A stretch of DNA of 64,000 nt, taken from Marinitoga aeolica. GTDB lineage: Bacteria; Thermotogota; Thermotogae; Petrotogales; Petrotogaceae. Made by a program: the position numbers and the translations under genes. Location of the stretch: the NCBI RefSeq assembly GCF_029910535.1, contig NZ_CP069362.1, forward strand, positions 2,170,001 to 2,234,000, in the 5' to 3' direction. Below the pieces are notes generated by a model. That model saw only the letters and a list, made by a program, of their open reading frames with translations. It was not told the origin of the DNA and ran no database searches. This document shows positions 54,141 to 63,088 of the stretch, piece by piece (the stretch's first letter is position 1; the number at the start of each line of letters is the position of its first letter).

Positions 54141-54227
54141 GCCGAGGTGGCGGAATTGGCAGACGCGTATGACTCAGAATCATATGGACTTATGTCCATG
54201 CGGGTTCAAGTCCCGTCCTCGGCACCA
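54141..54227 (+). tRNA. tRNA-Leu (anticodon CAG), CCA encoded
   Basis: Acceptor GCCGAGG/CCTCGGC, anticodon stem TATGA/TCATA with loop CTCAGAA (anticodon CAG, reads CUG), long variable arm TGGACTTATGTCCA typical of type II tRNAs, T-arm CGGGTTCAAGTCCCG and encoded CCA. It follows the rex stop by four bases, so it may be cut from a leuS-rex transcript. Confidence 0.95.
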
Positions 54228-54230
54228 TAT

Positions 54231-54253
54231 AGCCCGCGGTAGCGGGTTTTTTT
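54231..54253 (+). terminator. Terminator after tRNA-Leu
   Basis: agcccgc / gcgggtt hairpin with loop ggta, then T5. It ends the leuS-rex-tRNA unit. Confidence 0.88.
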
Positions 54254-54269
54254 AATGAGAGGTGAAAAT

Positions 54270-54959
54270 ATGGGAAAATTATTCATTATAGGAACGCCAA
54301 TAGGAAATTTAAAAGACATTTCTTTAAGAGCTATTGAAACTTTAAAAGAATCTGATATTATTTTTGTCGAAGACAAAAGGGTTACAATAAAGTTATTGAA
54401 TAATCTGGATATAGGGAAAAAAGAATTATTTACTTTCAGCGAATATAATGCAAATAAAGTTTTAAAAAAGGCTGTAGAGTTAGTAAAAGAAAATAATGTT
54501 TGCTCTTTAGTAAGTGATGCCGGAATGCCTGTTATTTCCGATCCGGGTTATCAATTAATAAACAAATGCTGGCAAGAAAATATTGAAGTTGATATTATAC
54601 CTGGTCCAAATGCGCCATCTGCTGCAATTGCAGTAAGTGGATTTCCAGGGTCAAAATACATGTTTCAAGGCTTTTTGCCAAGAGGTAAAAATAAAAGAAG
54701 AGTTTTAAGAAAAATAAAAGATTTAGGTATTCTATTTGTGTTTTTTGAATCTCCACAAAGATTGAATAATACTTTGAAAGAAATATTGGAAATAGTTGGA
54801 GATAGAGAAATATTTATTGCTAGAGAAATGACAAAAGTACATCAAGAATTCTTTAGAGGAAAGGTCAGCGAAGCAATAATTCACTTTTCAGAAAAAAATA
54901 TAAAAGGTGAAATAACTGTTGTATTATCTGGAAAAGAGGGTGAAAATGAAAAAATTTAA
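54270..54959 (+). CDS. rsmI: 16S rRNA (cytidine-1402-2'-O)-methyltransferase
   Basis: A 229-residue tetrapyrrole-methylase-fold enzyme. GKLFIIGTPIGNLKDISLRAIETL begins the protein (in part IGTPIGNLKDISLRA), with VSDAGMPVISDPG (about 84-96) and IPGPNAPSAAIAVSGFP (about 113-129). It modifies C1402 of 16S rRNA with SAM. The start is the ATG after GAGGTGA; an upstream ATG at 54255 lies in the leader. It overlaps xseA by 14 bases. Confidence 0.92.
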   Translation: MGKLFIIGTPIGNLKDISLRAIETLKESDIIFVEDKRVTIKLLNNLDIGKKELFTFSEYNANKVLKKAVELVKENNVCSLVSDAGMPVISDPGYQLINKCWQENIEVDIIPGPNAPSAAIAVSGFPGSKYMFQGFLPRGKNKRRVLRKIKDLGILFVFFESPQRLNNTLKEILEIVGDREIFIAREMTKVHQEFFRGKVSEAIIHFSEKNIKGEITVVLSGKEGENEKI

Positions 54960-56349
54960 AGATTTATTAGATTTAGTTAAATGGATTACAAATGAATTAG
55001 AAAAAACATCTATTTTAGATGATACTATAGTATTTTCTGGAGATATATCAAAAGCAAAAACAAGCAGCTCTGGGGATTTATATATTGAAATTTCCCAAAG
55101 AAATGACAATGGGAAGACTTATAAAATAACTGTATTTTTATCTAGATATTACATAAAAACATTATTAGATAATTTAAAGTTAAAAAATATTTTTGAATTA
55201 GAGAATAAAAAATGGATAGTTATTGGAAAGTTGTCTTTTTGGCCATCTTCGTCATCATTTGCAATAAAGCTTCAATCACTTTTGCCATCTGGAGAATCCA
55301 ATCTTGAAAAAAGAAAAAGAGAGATACTAAATAAATTAAAATTAGAAGGATTAATTAGAACTAAAGAAAATAAATTAGAATTCCTTGAACCAATAAGAAA
55401 AATAGCTGTAATTTCTTCCGAAACAGCAGCTGGTTATGGAGATTTTATAAAGAATATTAACAAATTAAAAAATCCTCCCCTAATCCACCTTTATCCATCA
55501 CCAATGCAAGGAATAGAGGTTCCAATAAGTATTAGTAAATCACTAAAATTAATAATAGATTCCAAAATAGATTATGATGTTATTGCTATTATTAGGGGTG
55601 GAGGGGCTAAAGCTGATTTAATGTATTTTGATGATTATAATTTAGCTCAAAATATAGCCTGGGTTTCAAATAATAAAATTCCAATTTTAACTGGTATTGG
55701 TCATGAACAGGATACTACCATACCAGACTTTGTATCTTATATGAGATTTTCAACACCAACTGAAGTTGCAAGAGCAATAGTAAAACAAATAGAATATTAT
55801 AATAAAAAAATAGATGATAATTTTCAAAATATAATTTATTCTATTAATAACATATTCATACAAGCAGAATTTTTTTCCAAAAATATATTGAATAATTTAA
55901 GTAGTATGATAGATCAATTTTTTGAAGAAGAAAATAATAAAATGAAATTATATTTAAACGTATTAACTAATTTTTCTAATATAATTTATTCCAATGAGCA
56001 AAATTTAAATAAAGCTATAAATAGTATTAAATTCTTTTCTAATTATATAGGTAATAATTTAGAAAACCTTGAAAAAAATAATGACAAAATTGAGGAAAAC
56101 TTAAAATATTTTTTCGATAATTATCTCTCAAACAATTTAAAAAAACTAAATGATTATTATTTAAACATAACAAAAAATAGTCCATTTAGTGCTTTTTTAA
56201 GTGGTGGAGCTGTTTTGATTCAAGATTCTCAAAAAATTGATAGTATATATAAAGCAAATATGGAAAAAAATTTAGAAATTATATTATATGATGGAGAAAT
56301 GAAGACAGAAATAAAAGAAATAAAACATTATAGGGAGGAAGAAAAATGA
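54946..56349 (+). CDS. xseA: Exonuclease VII large subunit
   Basis: A 467-residue large subunit. An N-terminal OB domain (IVFSGDISKAKTSSSGDLYIEI; ELENKKWIVIGKLSFWPSS) precedes the catalytic domain with KIAVISSETAAGYGDFIKNI (about 152-171), DVIAIIRGGGAKADLMYFDD (about 204-223) and IPILTGIGHEQDTTIPDFVSY. The long coiled-coil region follows, with the terminal barrel DSQKIDSI. It degrades single-stranded DNA into oligonucleotides. The start is the ATG five bases after GAGGG, inside the end of rsmI. Confidence 0.9.
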   Translation: MKKFKDLLDLVKWITNELEKTSILDDTIVFSGDISKAKTSSSGDLYIEISQRNDNGKTYKITVFLSRYYIKTLLDNLKLKNIFELENKKWIVIGKLSFWPSSSSFAIKLQSLLPSGESNLEKRKREILNKLKLEGLIRTKENKLEFLEPIRKIAVISSETAAGYGDFIKNINKLKNPPLIHLYPSPMQGIEVPISISKSLKLIIDSKIDYDVIAIIRGGGAKADLMYFDDYNLAQNIAWVSNNKIPILTGIGHEQDTTIPDFVSYMRFSTPTEVARAIVKQIEYYNKKIDDNFQNIIYSINNIFIQAEFFSKNILNNLSSMIDQFFEEENNKMKLYLNVLTNFSNIIYSNEQNLNKAINSIKFFSNYIGNNLENLEKNNDKIEENLKYFFDNYLSNNLKKLNDYYLNITKNSPFSAFLSGGAVLIQDSQKIDSIYKANMEKNLEIILYDGEMKTEIKEIKHYREEEK

Positions 56350-56603
56350 CTATTGATGAAATTTTAAAATTATCAAAAACTGAGTTGAAAAAATATTCTT
56401 TTAAGGAAATATCTAATATGCTTGAACTAATTTCTCAAATATTCCAAAAAAACAGTAATGATTTAGATGTAGAATATGCTTTAGAAATATATAAAAAAGG
56501 ATTGGACTTACTTTTGATTGCCAAGGAAAAACTAGCTATAACAAAAGAAGAAAAGGAAAAAATTGATAAGAAATTTGAAGAAATAAAATCAAAATTTGAA
56601 TAA
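56346..56603 (+). CDS. xseB: Exonuclease VII small subunit
   Basis: An 85-residue helical protein with the XseB layout: SFKEISNMLELISQIFQKN, then a second helix YALEIYKKGLDLLLIAKEKL. It is fused to the xseA end by an ATGA overlap, and it forms the hexameric small subunit coat with XseA. The match is good by pattern and position, though the sequence is divergent. Confidence 0.82.
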   Translation: MTIDEILKLSKTELKKYSFKEISNMLELISQIFQKNSNDLDVEYALEIYKKGLDLLLIAKEKLAITKEEKEKIDKKFEEIKSKFE

Positions 56604-56680
56604 TACCTCCATTTTCTAAGGAAATTTTAAGGAAAGTAAGGTATCATTAAGTTGAAGTTAAAAATAGGGAGGTGAAAAAA

Positions 56681-57238
56681 ATGAGAAAAGTACTTGCTGT
56701 ATTATTGATAACAGTTTTGAGCATTTCTATGTTTGCTTTTACCAGAATTCCTATATTAGACGAAAACCAGTTAATAGAAGTGAAAGGTGCAATTGAAAAT
56801 ATCAAGGACAAACCTGGAAACAGATTTTTTACGGTTAGTTTAAAAGACGAACCTAATTTTGAAATTGTATTTCCAAGATTTCCAGAATTATTAAAATGGA
56901 TTGAGAAAGATACAGATATCGCATTAAAAGGATACTACATAGAATTAAAAACAGGAAAGTATTTTGTTCCAGTAAAAGTAACATATAAAGAAAAGTCATT
57001 TGATTTAAGAAAAGAAATTGCAAGAAGACTATATGCTAGAAAAAAGATGTTATATTATAAACAAAAAAACAGAAGACCTTATAATTATAATATGTATCCA
57101 GGATATTCCCCGAATATGATGAACAGGCCAGATTATTATAACCCAGGATTACCAAAATATCCAGGATATAGTCAAAATACACCATATACTCCTAATACCA
57201 ATTATTATCCACCAAGAAAAGTTCCACCTATTAAATAA
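56681..57238 (+). CDS. Exported protein with a Tyr/Asn/Pro-rich tail
   Basis: A 185-residue secreted protein. Residues 1-19 form a signal peptide ending MFAF. The middle part (about 30-110) is an OB-like single domain with VKGAIENIKDKPG and IVFPRFPELLKWIEKDTDIALKG. The last 60 residues are low-complexity, rich in Tyr, Pro and Asn (NYNMYPGYSPNMMNRPDYY, then YPGYSQNTPYTPNTNYYPP). I assign no family. Such tails are found in surface-exposed or aggregation-prone proteins. The start is the ATG six bases after GGGAGGTG. Confidence 0.6.
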   Translation: MRKVLAVLLITVLSISMFAFTRIPILDENQLIEVKGAIENIKDKPGNRFFTVSLKDEPNFEIVFPRFPELLKWIEKDTDIALKGYYIELKTGKYFVPVKVTYKEKSFDLRKEIARRLYARKKMLYYKQKNRRPYNYNMYPGYSPNMMNRPDYYNPGLPKYPGYSQNTPYTPNTNYYPPRKVPPIK

Positions 57239-57266
57239 TATCCCCCCAAATTATGGGGGGTTATTT
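57236..57266. terminator. Bidirectional terminator, C6/G6 hairpin
   Basis: cccccc (57242-57247), loop aaattat, gggggg (57255-57260), flanked by AT-rich arms that extend the stem with one mismatch. It lies between the exported protein gene and the guaB stop codon of the opposite strand. Confidence 0.75.
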
Positions 57267-58715
57267 AATGGAATAGTTTGGAGACTCTTTCGTTATTGAT
57301 ATATCATGGGGATGACTTTCTTTAAAACTAGCGGCGGTTATTTTTATAAATTCTGCTTTATTGTGAAGTTCTTTAATTGTTTTTGCACCAATATAACCCA
57401 TTCCTGATTTTAATCCACCTAATAATTGGTAGATAACTTCATTTACTGTGCCTTTAAATGGCACCATTCCTTCAACACCTTCAGGTACAAGCTTATCTGT
57501 ATTTGTAATATTTTCCTGGAAATACCTATCTTTACTTCCTTTTTTCATGGCACCAATTGATCCCATTCCTCTATATGTTTTATATTTTCTTCCCTGATAA
57601 AGTATAGTTTCTCCTGGAGCTTCTTCTGTTCCAGCAAATAAACTTCCAAGCATTACTGTATTTGCACCTGCAGCTAATGCTTTTACAATATCTCCTGAAT
57701 ATCTGATTCCTCCGTCTGCAATTACAGGAATATTATGTTTTTTTGCAACTTTTACAACATCCATAATTGCAGTTAATTGTGGAACTCCAATACCAGCGAC
57801 GACTCTTGTAGTGCATATTGAACCAGGGCCTATACCAACTTTTAATGCATCTGCACCCGCCTTTATTAGGTCATTTGCAGCTTCTTCTGTTGCAATGTTT
57901 CCTGCGATAACAGGAATTTCAGGAAATTTAGTTTTCAAAAGTTTTATTGTTTCTATAATATTTTTAGAATGGCCATGTGCGGAATCCAGAACAATGACAT
58001 CCACATTTGCATCAATTAATGCAGAAGCTCTTTCTAAAGCGTCAGAAACCCCGACTGCACCACCAACCAATAACCTACCTTTAGAATCACGAGAAGCATT
58101 TGGATGTTCTATTACGGAGAAAATATCTTTTATTGTTATTAATCCTATTAATTCTTGTTTTTCATTTATTATAGGAAGTTTTTCTATTTTATTTTCATGA
58201 AGTATTTCTTTAGCTTCAGTAATTGAAATATGAGGTCCAGCAACAATTAATTTTTTTAGTGGTGTCATTAATTCTTTAGCTTTTTTTGTAGAATCTTTTT
58301 CAAATCTCATATCTCTATTAGTTAAAATACCTAATAATTTATTATTTTCATCAACTACTGGAAGGCCCCCTATTTTATACTCATGCATTATTTTTTCAGC
58401 TTTGAATATAGGTGTATCAGGAGTTATAGTTATGGGATCATATATAATTCCATTTTCAGATTTTTTAACTTTTTCAACTTCATGAGCTTGTTCTTCTATA
58501 TTTAAATTTTTATGAATAATTCCTATACCACCAGAATGAGCCATGGCTTTTGCCATTTGGCTTTCTGTCACAGTATCCATTGCTGCTGATAAAAAAGGTG
58601 TATTTAAATATATATCTTTGACTAATAATGATTTTGTATCAACTTGTGAAGGAGTAACTTCACTGTATTTTGGTTTTAGTAACACATCATCAAATGTTAG
58701 AGTTTCTCTAAACAT
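57261..58715 (-). CDS. guaB: IMP dehydrogenase
   Basis: A 484-residue enzyme that oxidises IMP to XMP with NAD. RETLTFDDVLLKPKYSEV opens the protein; two CBS domains follow (about 93-205) with KIGGLPVVDENNKLLGILTNRD and KLPIINEKQELIGLITIKDI. The catalytic loop with the active-site Cys is VGIGPGSICTTRVVAGIG near 295-312, and GGIRYSGDIVKALAAGA binds the phosphate. The start is the ATG after AGGAGG; longer reading frames extend into guaA. It is the second gene behind the guanine riboswitch. Confidence 0.95.
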   Translation of the reverse strand: MFRETLTFDDVLLKPKYSEVTPSQVDTKSLLVKDIYLNTPFLSAAMDTVTESQMAKAMAHSGGIGIIHKNLNIEEQAHEVEKVKKSENGIIYDPITITPDTPIFKAEKIMHEYKIGGLPVVDENNKLLGILTNRDMRFEKDSTKKAKELMTPLKKLIVAGPHISITEAKEILHENKIEKLPIINEKQELIGLITIKDIFSVIEHPNASRDSKGRLLVGGAVGVSDALERASALIDANVDVIVLDSAHGHSKNIIETIKLLKTKFPEIPVIAGNIATEEAANDLIKAGADALKVGIGPGSICTTRVVAGIGVPQLTAIMDVVKVAKKHNIPVIADGGIRYSGDIVKALAAGANTVMLGSLFAGTEEAPGETILYQGRKYKTYRGMGSIGAMKKGSKDRYFQENITNTDKLVPEGVEGMVPFKGTVNEVIYQLLGGLKSGMGYIGAKTIKELHNKAEFIKITAASFKESHPHDISITKESPNYSIK

Positions 58716-58728
58716 AAAATTCCTCCTT

Positions 58729-60237
58729 TCATTCCCATTCAATTGTAGCGGGGGGTTTTGAAGTAATATCATACACAATTCTTCCAATTCCTTTTACTTC
58801 ATTTGTGATTCTCGTTGAAGCCTCTTCTAATATTTCAAAAGGTATCTTCGACCAATTAGCAGTCATTCCTTCAACACTATTAACACTTCTAATAGCTAAA
58901 ACATAATCGTAATTTCTCTCATCTCCTACAACTCCCACAGTTTTAATTGGAGTTAAAACTGTAAATGCCTGCCAAACTTTATCATACCAATTGTTTTTCT
59001 TTAAGGTTTCAATAAATATGTGATCCGCTTTTTTTAATATATTCAATTTTTCTTCTGTAATTTCACCAATTATACGTATGGCTAAACCAGGTCCTGGAAA
59101 TGGATGTCTGTATAAAATATGTTTAGGAATTCCAAGAATTTCACCAATTTTTCTAACCTCATCTTTGAAAAGATATTTTAATGGTTCAATTATCTTAAAT
59201 TCAATATCTTCAGGTAAACCACCAACATTGTGATGACTCTTTATTTTTGCAGTATTTTTCCCCGAAGCAGCACTTTCAATAACATCAGAATATATAGTTC
59301 CTTGTATTAGATAATCATAGTTATTTTTCGATACTTCTTCAAAAACCCTAATAAATTCTTCTCCAATTATTTTTCTCTTTTTTTCAGGATCAATAATATT
59401 TTTTAATTTGTCTAAAAATCTTTTTTTTGCATCTATAACAGTTAAATTAATCCCGATTAAATCATTAAAGATTTTTTTTACTTCTATCTCTTCATTTAGT
59501 CGCAATAATCCGTGATTTACAAAAACGGCTTTAAGATTTTTCCCAATGGCTTTATGAACTAAAACGGTAGCAACGGAGGAATCAACACCGCCAGATAAGG
59601 CTATAATAGCTTTTTTATCATTGATTTCATTTCTGATTTCTTCTATTTTTTCTTCTATAAAATAATTTAATGACCAATTTTTTTCCAATTTTGCAATTTT
59701 AAAAAGAAAATTTTCAATGATTTTATCTCCGAATTCAGTGTGTTTTACTTCTGGGTGGAATTGCAAACCATATATGTTATTTGAAAATTTAATAGCTGCA
59801 TATATATTATTTTTGGTTTTTGCAATAACACTACTATTTTTTGGTAAAAAAACAACAGAATCACCGTGACTCATCCAGGTTATTATATTTTTTGGAATAT
59901 TATCAAAAATAGGATCATTAGAAATTTCGATTTCAGTTTTTCCATATTCTGAAATTTCGGTTTTCTCAACTTTCCCTCCAAGTTCTTTTGATAATAATTG
60001 AAGGCCATAACAAACACCTAATATAGGTTTCTTAGTATTTAATATCCATTTTGGTAAAGGTAAGGCGTCAACATCATTAACACTTTTTGGCCCTCCCGAA
60101 AGAATTATTCCACCAATTTCATCTGGTGGATTGTCGTCGTATTGTATAACTTCTGAATAAACGCCTAATTCCCTTATTCTTCTTGCAAGCAACTGTGTGT
60201 ATTGAGAACCGTAATCGATAATAACAACTTTTTTCAT
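58729..60237 (-). CDS. guaA: GMP synthase (glutamine-hydrolysing)
   Basis: A 502-residue fusion of a class I glutamine amidotransferase (GVCYGLQLLS with catalytic Cys near 77; HPEVKHTEFG with His near 163) and an ATP pyrophosphatase synthetase domain (ALSGGVDSSVATVLV near 212-226; RHPFPGPGLAIRI). It converts XMP to GMP. The start is the ATG after GGAGG, directly behind a guanine riboswitch terminator, so it is likely repressed by guanine. guaB follows after 13 bases. Confidence 0.96.
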   Translation of the reverse strand: MKKVVIIDYGSQYTQLLARRIRELGVYSEVIQYDDNPPDEIGGIILSGGPKSVNDVDALPLPKWILNTKKPILGVCYGLQLLSKELGGKVEKTEISEYGKTEIEISNDPIFDNIPKNIITWMSHGDSVVFLPKNSSVIAKTKNNIYAAIKFSNNIYGLQFHPEVKHTEFGDKIIENFLFKIAKLEKNWSLNYFIEEKIEEIRNEINDKKAIIALSGGVDSSVATVLVHKAIGKNLKAVFVNHGLLRLNEEIEVKKIFNDLIGINLTVIDAKKRFLDKLKNIIDPEKKRKIIGEEFIRVFEEVSKNNYDYLIQGTIYSDVIESAASGKNTAKIKSHHNVGGLPEDIEFKIIEPLKYLFKDEVRKIGEILGIPKHILYRHPFPGPGLAIRIIGEITEEKLNILKKADHIFIETLKKNNWYDKVWQAFTVLTPIKTVGVVGDERNYDYVLAIRSVNSVEGMTANWSKIPFEILEEASTRITNEVKGIGRIVYDITSKPPATIEWE

Positions 60238-60249
60238 AAACACCTCCTA

Positions 60250-60288
60250 TAAAAAAATACGCTCCCCTATAAGGAAAGAGGAGCGTAT
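60250..60288 (-). terminator. Regulated terminator of the guanine riboswitch
   Basis: Leftward stem atacgctcc (60257-60265) pairs with ggagcgtat (60280-60288), followed by a U7 run (60251-60257). It ends ten bases before the guaA ribosome site, so its formation would stop guaA-guaB transcription. The loop contains a sequence complementary to the 3' side of riboswitch stem P1. Confidence 0.88.
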
Positions 60289-60315
60289 ATTCTTTATACA
60301 CTATATACAAAACCC

Positions 60316-60390
60316 CTTTCCTATAGTCAGATGGTTTACGGCCATCTGGTAGATACTTCCAGACCATATTACTGGAATTATATAGGAAAG
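60316..60390 (-). promoter_or_regulatory. Guanine riboswitch aptamer (purine class)
   Basis: On the minus strand the aptamer has a perfect 10-bp P1 (CTTTCCTATA / TATAGGAAAG), P2 TTCCAG/CTGGAA with loop AATATGG, J2/3 GTATCTACC, P3 CAGATGG/CCATCTG with loop CCGTAAA and J3/1 ACTAT. The key base of the ligand pocket is C in GACTAT (equivalent of position 74), which pairs with guanine; adenine riboswitches carry U there. It sits 79 bases upstream of the guaA start with the terminator between. Confidence 0.96.
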
Positions 60391-60413
60391 TATAATCGTA
60401 TTTAATTTTCTGT

Positions 60414-60422
60414 ATTTTAACA
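60414..60422 (-). promoter_or_regulatory. Probable promoter of the riboswitch-guaA-guaB transcript
   Basis: Leftward TGTTAAAAT (extended -10 form, TAAAAT at 60414-60419), 24 bases before the aptamer. The -35 region is weak. Confidence 0.45.
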
Positions 60423-60463
60423 AAAAAAAACTGTTTTTCTTTTTCTAAGTGATTAATAATTTG

Positions 60464-61192
60464 TTAATCCATTTTATATTTAACATATAATAGATATTCA
60501 ATATTGCCTTCTTTTCCTTTAATTGGTGATTCTGTTATTCCAATAATTTCAAACCCGTTGTTTTTAAATGATAATGTTACTTTTTCAATTGCCTCATTTC
60601 TAAATTTATCATTTTTTACTATTCCTTTTATGAGTTTAGATGGTTCCAATTCAAATTGCGGTTTAATTAATACAATTCCTTCAGATTTTTTAGATATAAT
60701 ATTTTTTATTGGAGAAATTAATTTTGTAATAGATATAAAAGATACATCACAGGTAAAAAAATCTATTTCTTCAAAATTTTCTTTTTTTAAATATCTAGCA
60801 TTTGTATTTTCCATTAAAATAATTTTTGGATTATTTCTTAATGATTGATGTAGCTGATTTGTTCCAGAATCAATTGCATAAACCCTTTTTGCACCTTTTT
60901 CTAATAATACTTGAGTAAAACCACCCGTTGAAGATCCTATATCCATACATACTTTTTTTTCAATATTTATATTAAATACTTCAAATGCATGTAATAATTT
61001 ATAAGCTGCTCTACTTACATATTTTTCGGTTGAGATAATTTCAATATAGTCATTTTGATTAACTTTTTTAGAAGGTTTAGTTATAATAATATTATTAACT
61101 TTAACTTTTTTTTCTTTAATTAAACGTTGCGCTTTTTCCCTTGATTCAATATAATTGTTTTTAACCAGAAATATATCCAATCTATTTTCCAT
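60464..61192 (-). CDS. tlyA: TlyA-type rRNA 2'-O-methyltransferase
   Basis: A 242-residue protein with an N-terminal S4 RNA-binding domain ([22 protein letters not shown], about 3-24) and an FtsJ-like methyltransferase domain with VCMDIGSSTGGFTQVLLEKGA (motif I, about 81-101), DFFTCDVSFISI and VLIKPQFELEPS. It likely methylates 16S C1409 and 23S C1920. TlyA was long called a haemolysin, but the rRNA role is better founded. The start is the ATG after GAGGT inside the end of the preceding gene. Confidence 0.88.
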   Translation of the reverse strand: MENRLDIFLVKNNYIESREKAQRLIKEKKVKVNNIIITKPSKKVNQNDYIEIISTEKYVSRAAYKLLHAFEVFNINIEKKVCMDIGSSTGGFTQVLLEKGAKRVYAIDSGTNQLHQSLRNNPKIILMENTNARYLKKENFEEIDFFTCDVSFISITKLISPIKNIISKKSEGIVLIKPQFELEPSKLIKGIVKNDKFRNEAIEKVTLSFKNNGFEIIGITESPIKGKEGNIEYLLYVKYKMD

Positions 61193-62444
61193 TTTTATAC
61201 CTCATTGTAATATTATTTTTTTTAGTGATTTTTACTTTATTATTTTTTATAAAAATATTTTTATTTTCTAAAGATATTGTTTTTTCTGTGCGTAATTTAA
61301 TATTATTTTCAATTTTCGATGTTTGACCAATAAAATATAATCCACCGGTTTTTAAATCTATTGAATATTTTTTACCTCCAAATGTTAAGACAGATATTTT
61401 ATTATCTTTAACAGTTATATATGAAGGTGCTCTTTCCATATCTCTTATAATGTTTCTCAATCCAACAGTTATTATTTCTCCGTAGGATGTAATAAGATAA
61501 ATAGTAAAATTATTTTCATAGGCAAAAACAGGAATTCCATGAAATTGAATGCCTTTATTTTTTTCTAAAATACCAAATGGTGAAGCGAAAACAGCGTTTT
61601 CAACAATTAAAATATTATCTCCTTTTTTGGGAATCCAAACACTTTTTTCAGTTCCTGTAATTTCAATACCAGTTTCTAAATCAAAAATTCCCAAAATTTT
61701 TTTGAAAGATATTTCTTTTTCTATAATTTCTGATATTAAAGGTATTTCATATTTATTATAAATATTTTCAAGATTAAATTTTATTTTTTCATAAGGAGTT
61801 TCAAGAGTATAATTATTTGGTGGTAATATCATATGTTCTTCTAGTTCAATTTTTTTCCCATTTAATGTTGCATCTCCAGTATATCCAAGAAAATTAACTT
61901 CAATCCACCTTTCAGGTACTTTTTGTAAACTCTGTCCAATAGGTGTTTTGACAGGAACATTAAAAATCATGTTGTTTTTTAGAATTTTGACTCTTAAATT
62001 TTCTGACCAATTAAAAAAAGCAGAGTTAACGATTTCTCCAGACTCATCAAACATTTGACAATTATTTGCTATCAAATAAATTCTTCTTTGATAGTAATTT
62101 TTAAAAACATCTGATAATAAAGATTTAAAATTGGTCAAAGAATCTGTATATTCTTTTTTATCAAAATCTATTATAATGTTTGAAGCTTGAATAGTTATTT
62201 CTAATCTTTTTGAACTTGTTGATGGTGGGGTTTCTATATCAACATATTTATATATATTATAAAATACATCTGAAAATAAAGAAGAAGGGCCATTATATAC
62301 TAGCCCTATTTTTTCTTTTGAAAATATTGATATATTTATTAAAATAATACAGAATAAAAGTATAATCCTTGTGGTGGAGCTGATGCTGGAGCTTTGGAAC
62401 GACTTTTTGCTTCTAAAATTTCTTTTATATATTCTGGTTCCCAA
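61182..62444 (-). CDS. Exported protein of unknown function (start uncertain)
   Basis: The reading frame runs from a TTG at 62444, but its first 35 codons overlap truA. The true product probably begins near 62371-62340, where the signal segment [18 protein letters not shown] starts; no ATG, GTG or TTG is found there. From that point about 395 residues follow. They contain strand-rich segments such as [23 protein letters not shown] and [23 protein letters not shown] (in part). I recognise no family. It lies between truA and tlyA and overlaps the latter by 11 bases. Confidence 0.6.
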   Translation of the reverse strand: MGTRIYKRNFRSKKSFQSSSISSTTRIILLFCIILINISIFSKEKIGLVYNGPSSLFSDVFYNIYKYVDIETPPSTSSKRLEITIQASNIIIDFDKKEYTDSLTNFKSLLSDVFKNYYQRRIYLIANNCQMFDESGEIVNSAFFNWSENLRVKILKNNMIFNVPVKTPIGQSLQKVPERWIEVNFLGYTGDATLNGKKIELEEHMILPPNNYTLETPYEKIKFNLENIYNKYEIPLISEIIEKEISFKKILGIFDLETGIEITGTEKSVWIPKKGDNILIVENAVFASPFGILEKNKGIQFHGIPVFAYENNFTIYLITSYGEIITVGLRNIIRDMERAPSYITVKDNKISVLTFGGKKYSIDLKTGGLYFIGQTSKIENNIKLRTEKTISLENKNIFIKNNKVKITKKNNITMRYKNGK

Positions 62445-63076
62445 CTTTCTGTCCCTACCTTTACTAAAGCACCTACAATATTTCTTACCATTCTTCTCAA
62501 AAACGAATGACCCTCTACTCGTATCAATATGATATTATTTCTCATTTTTAAAATTCGTATTCTATATATTGTTCTTACAGGATTTCTATCATCATTTCCA
62601 GTTTTAAATGTTGTAAAATCATGTTCCCCTTCTAAATATTTAGCAGCTTTTCTCATTTTCTCTATGTTTAAATTATAAGGAAACCACCAAACCCTATCTC
62701 TTAAAAATATGTTTGGCTCATCATTTTGATAAATGAAATAATGATAAATTCTTTTTTTTGCTTCGTGGCGTGGAGAGAATTTATCTCGAACATTTCTAAC
62801 TTCCCTAACATAAATATCTTCAGGTAGATTTGCATTCAAGGCATCTTTTATATTTTTTAATGTCATTCTTTCATTTGGAACGCTAAAAGCTATAACTTGT
62901 CCATAACCATGAACTCCTGTATCTGTTCTTCCAGCACCCCACGAAATTACTTTTTGTTTAAAAATCCTTTTTAAAGTTTTTTCAAACTCACCTTGAACAG
63001 TTCTAACTTTAGGTTGTCCTTGAAATCCATTAAATCTAGTTCCATCATATGCAACTATTGCAGCAACTCTTCTCAT
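62339..63076 (-). CDS. truA: tRNA pseudouridine synthase A
   Basis: A 245-residue enzyme for pseudouridine 38-40 in tRNA. The catalytic Asp is in [17 protein letters not shown] (near residue 52). [15 protein letters not shown] and [17 protein letters not shown] follow, as does [17 protein letters not shown]. It is full length with a GGAGGT site. Confidence 0.94.
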   Translation of the reverse strand: MRRVAAIVAYDGTRFNGFQGQPKVRTVQGEFEKTLKRIFKQKVISWGAGRTDTGVHGYGQVIAFSVPNERMTLKNIKDALNANLPEDIYVREVRNVRDKFSPRHEAKKRIYHYFIYQNDEPNIFLRDRVWWFPYNLNIEKMRKAAKYLEGEHDFTTFKTGNDDRNPVRTIYRIRILKMRNNIILIRVEGHSFLRRMVRNIVGALVKVGTESWEPEYIKEILEAKSRSKAPASAPPQGLYFYSVLF

Positions 63077-63088
63077 ATTTTACCTCCA

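Noticed and set aside
60452-60470. Inverted repeat GATTAA-N7-TTAATC as a Rex operator
   Set aside because: It lacks the TTGTGAA core, has a 7-base gap and overlaps the end of tlyA; it is probably chance.
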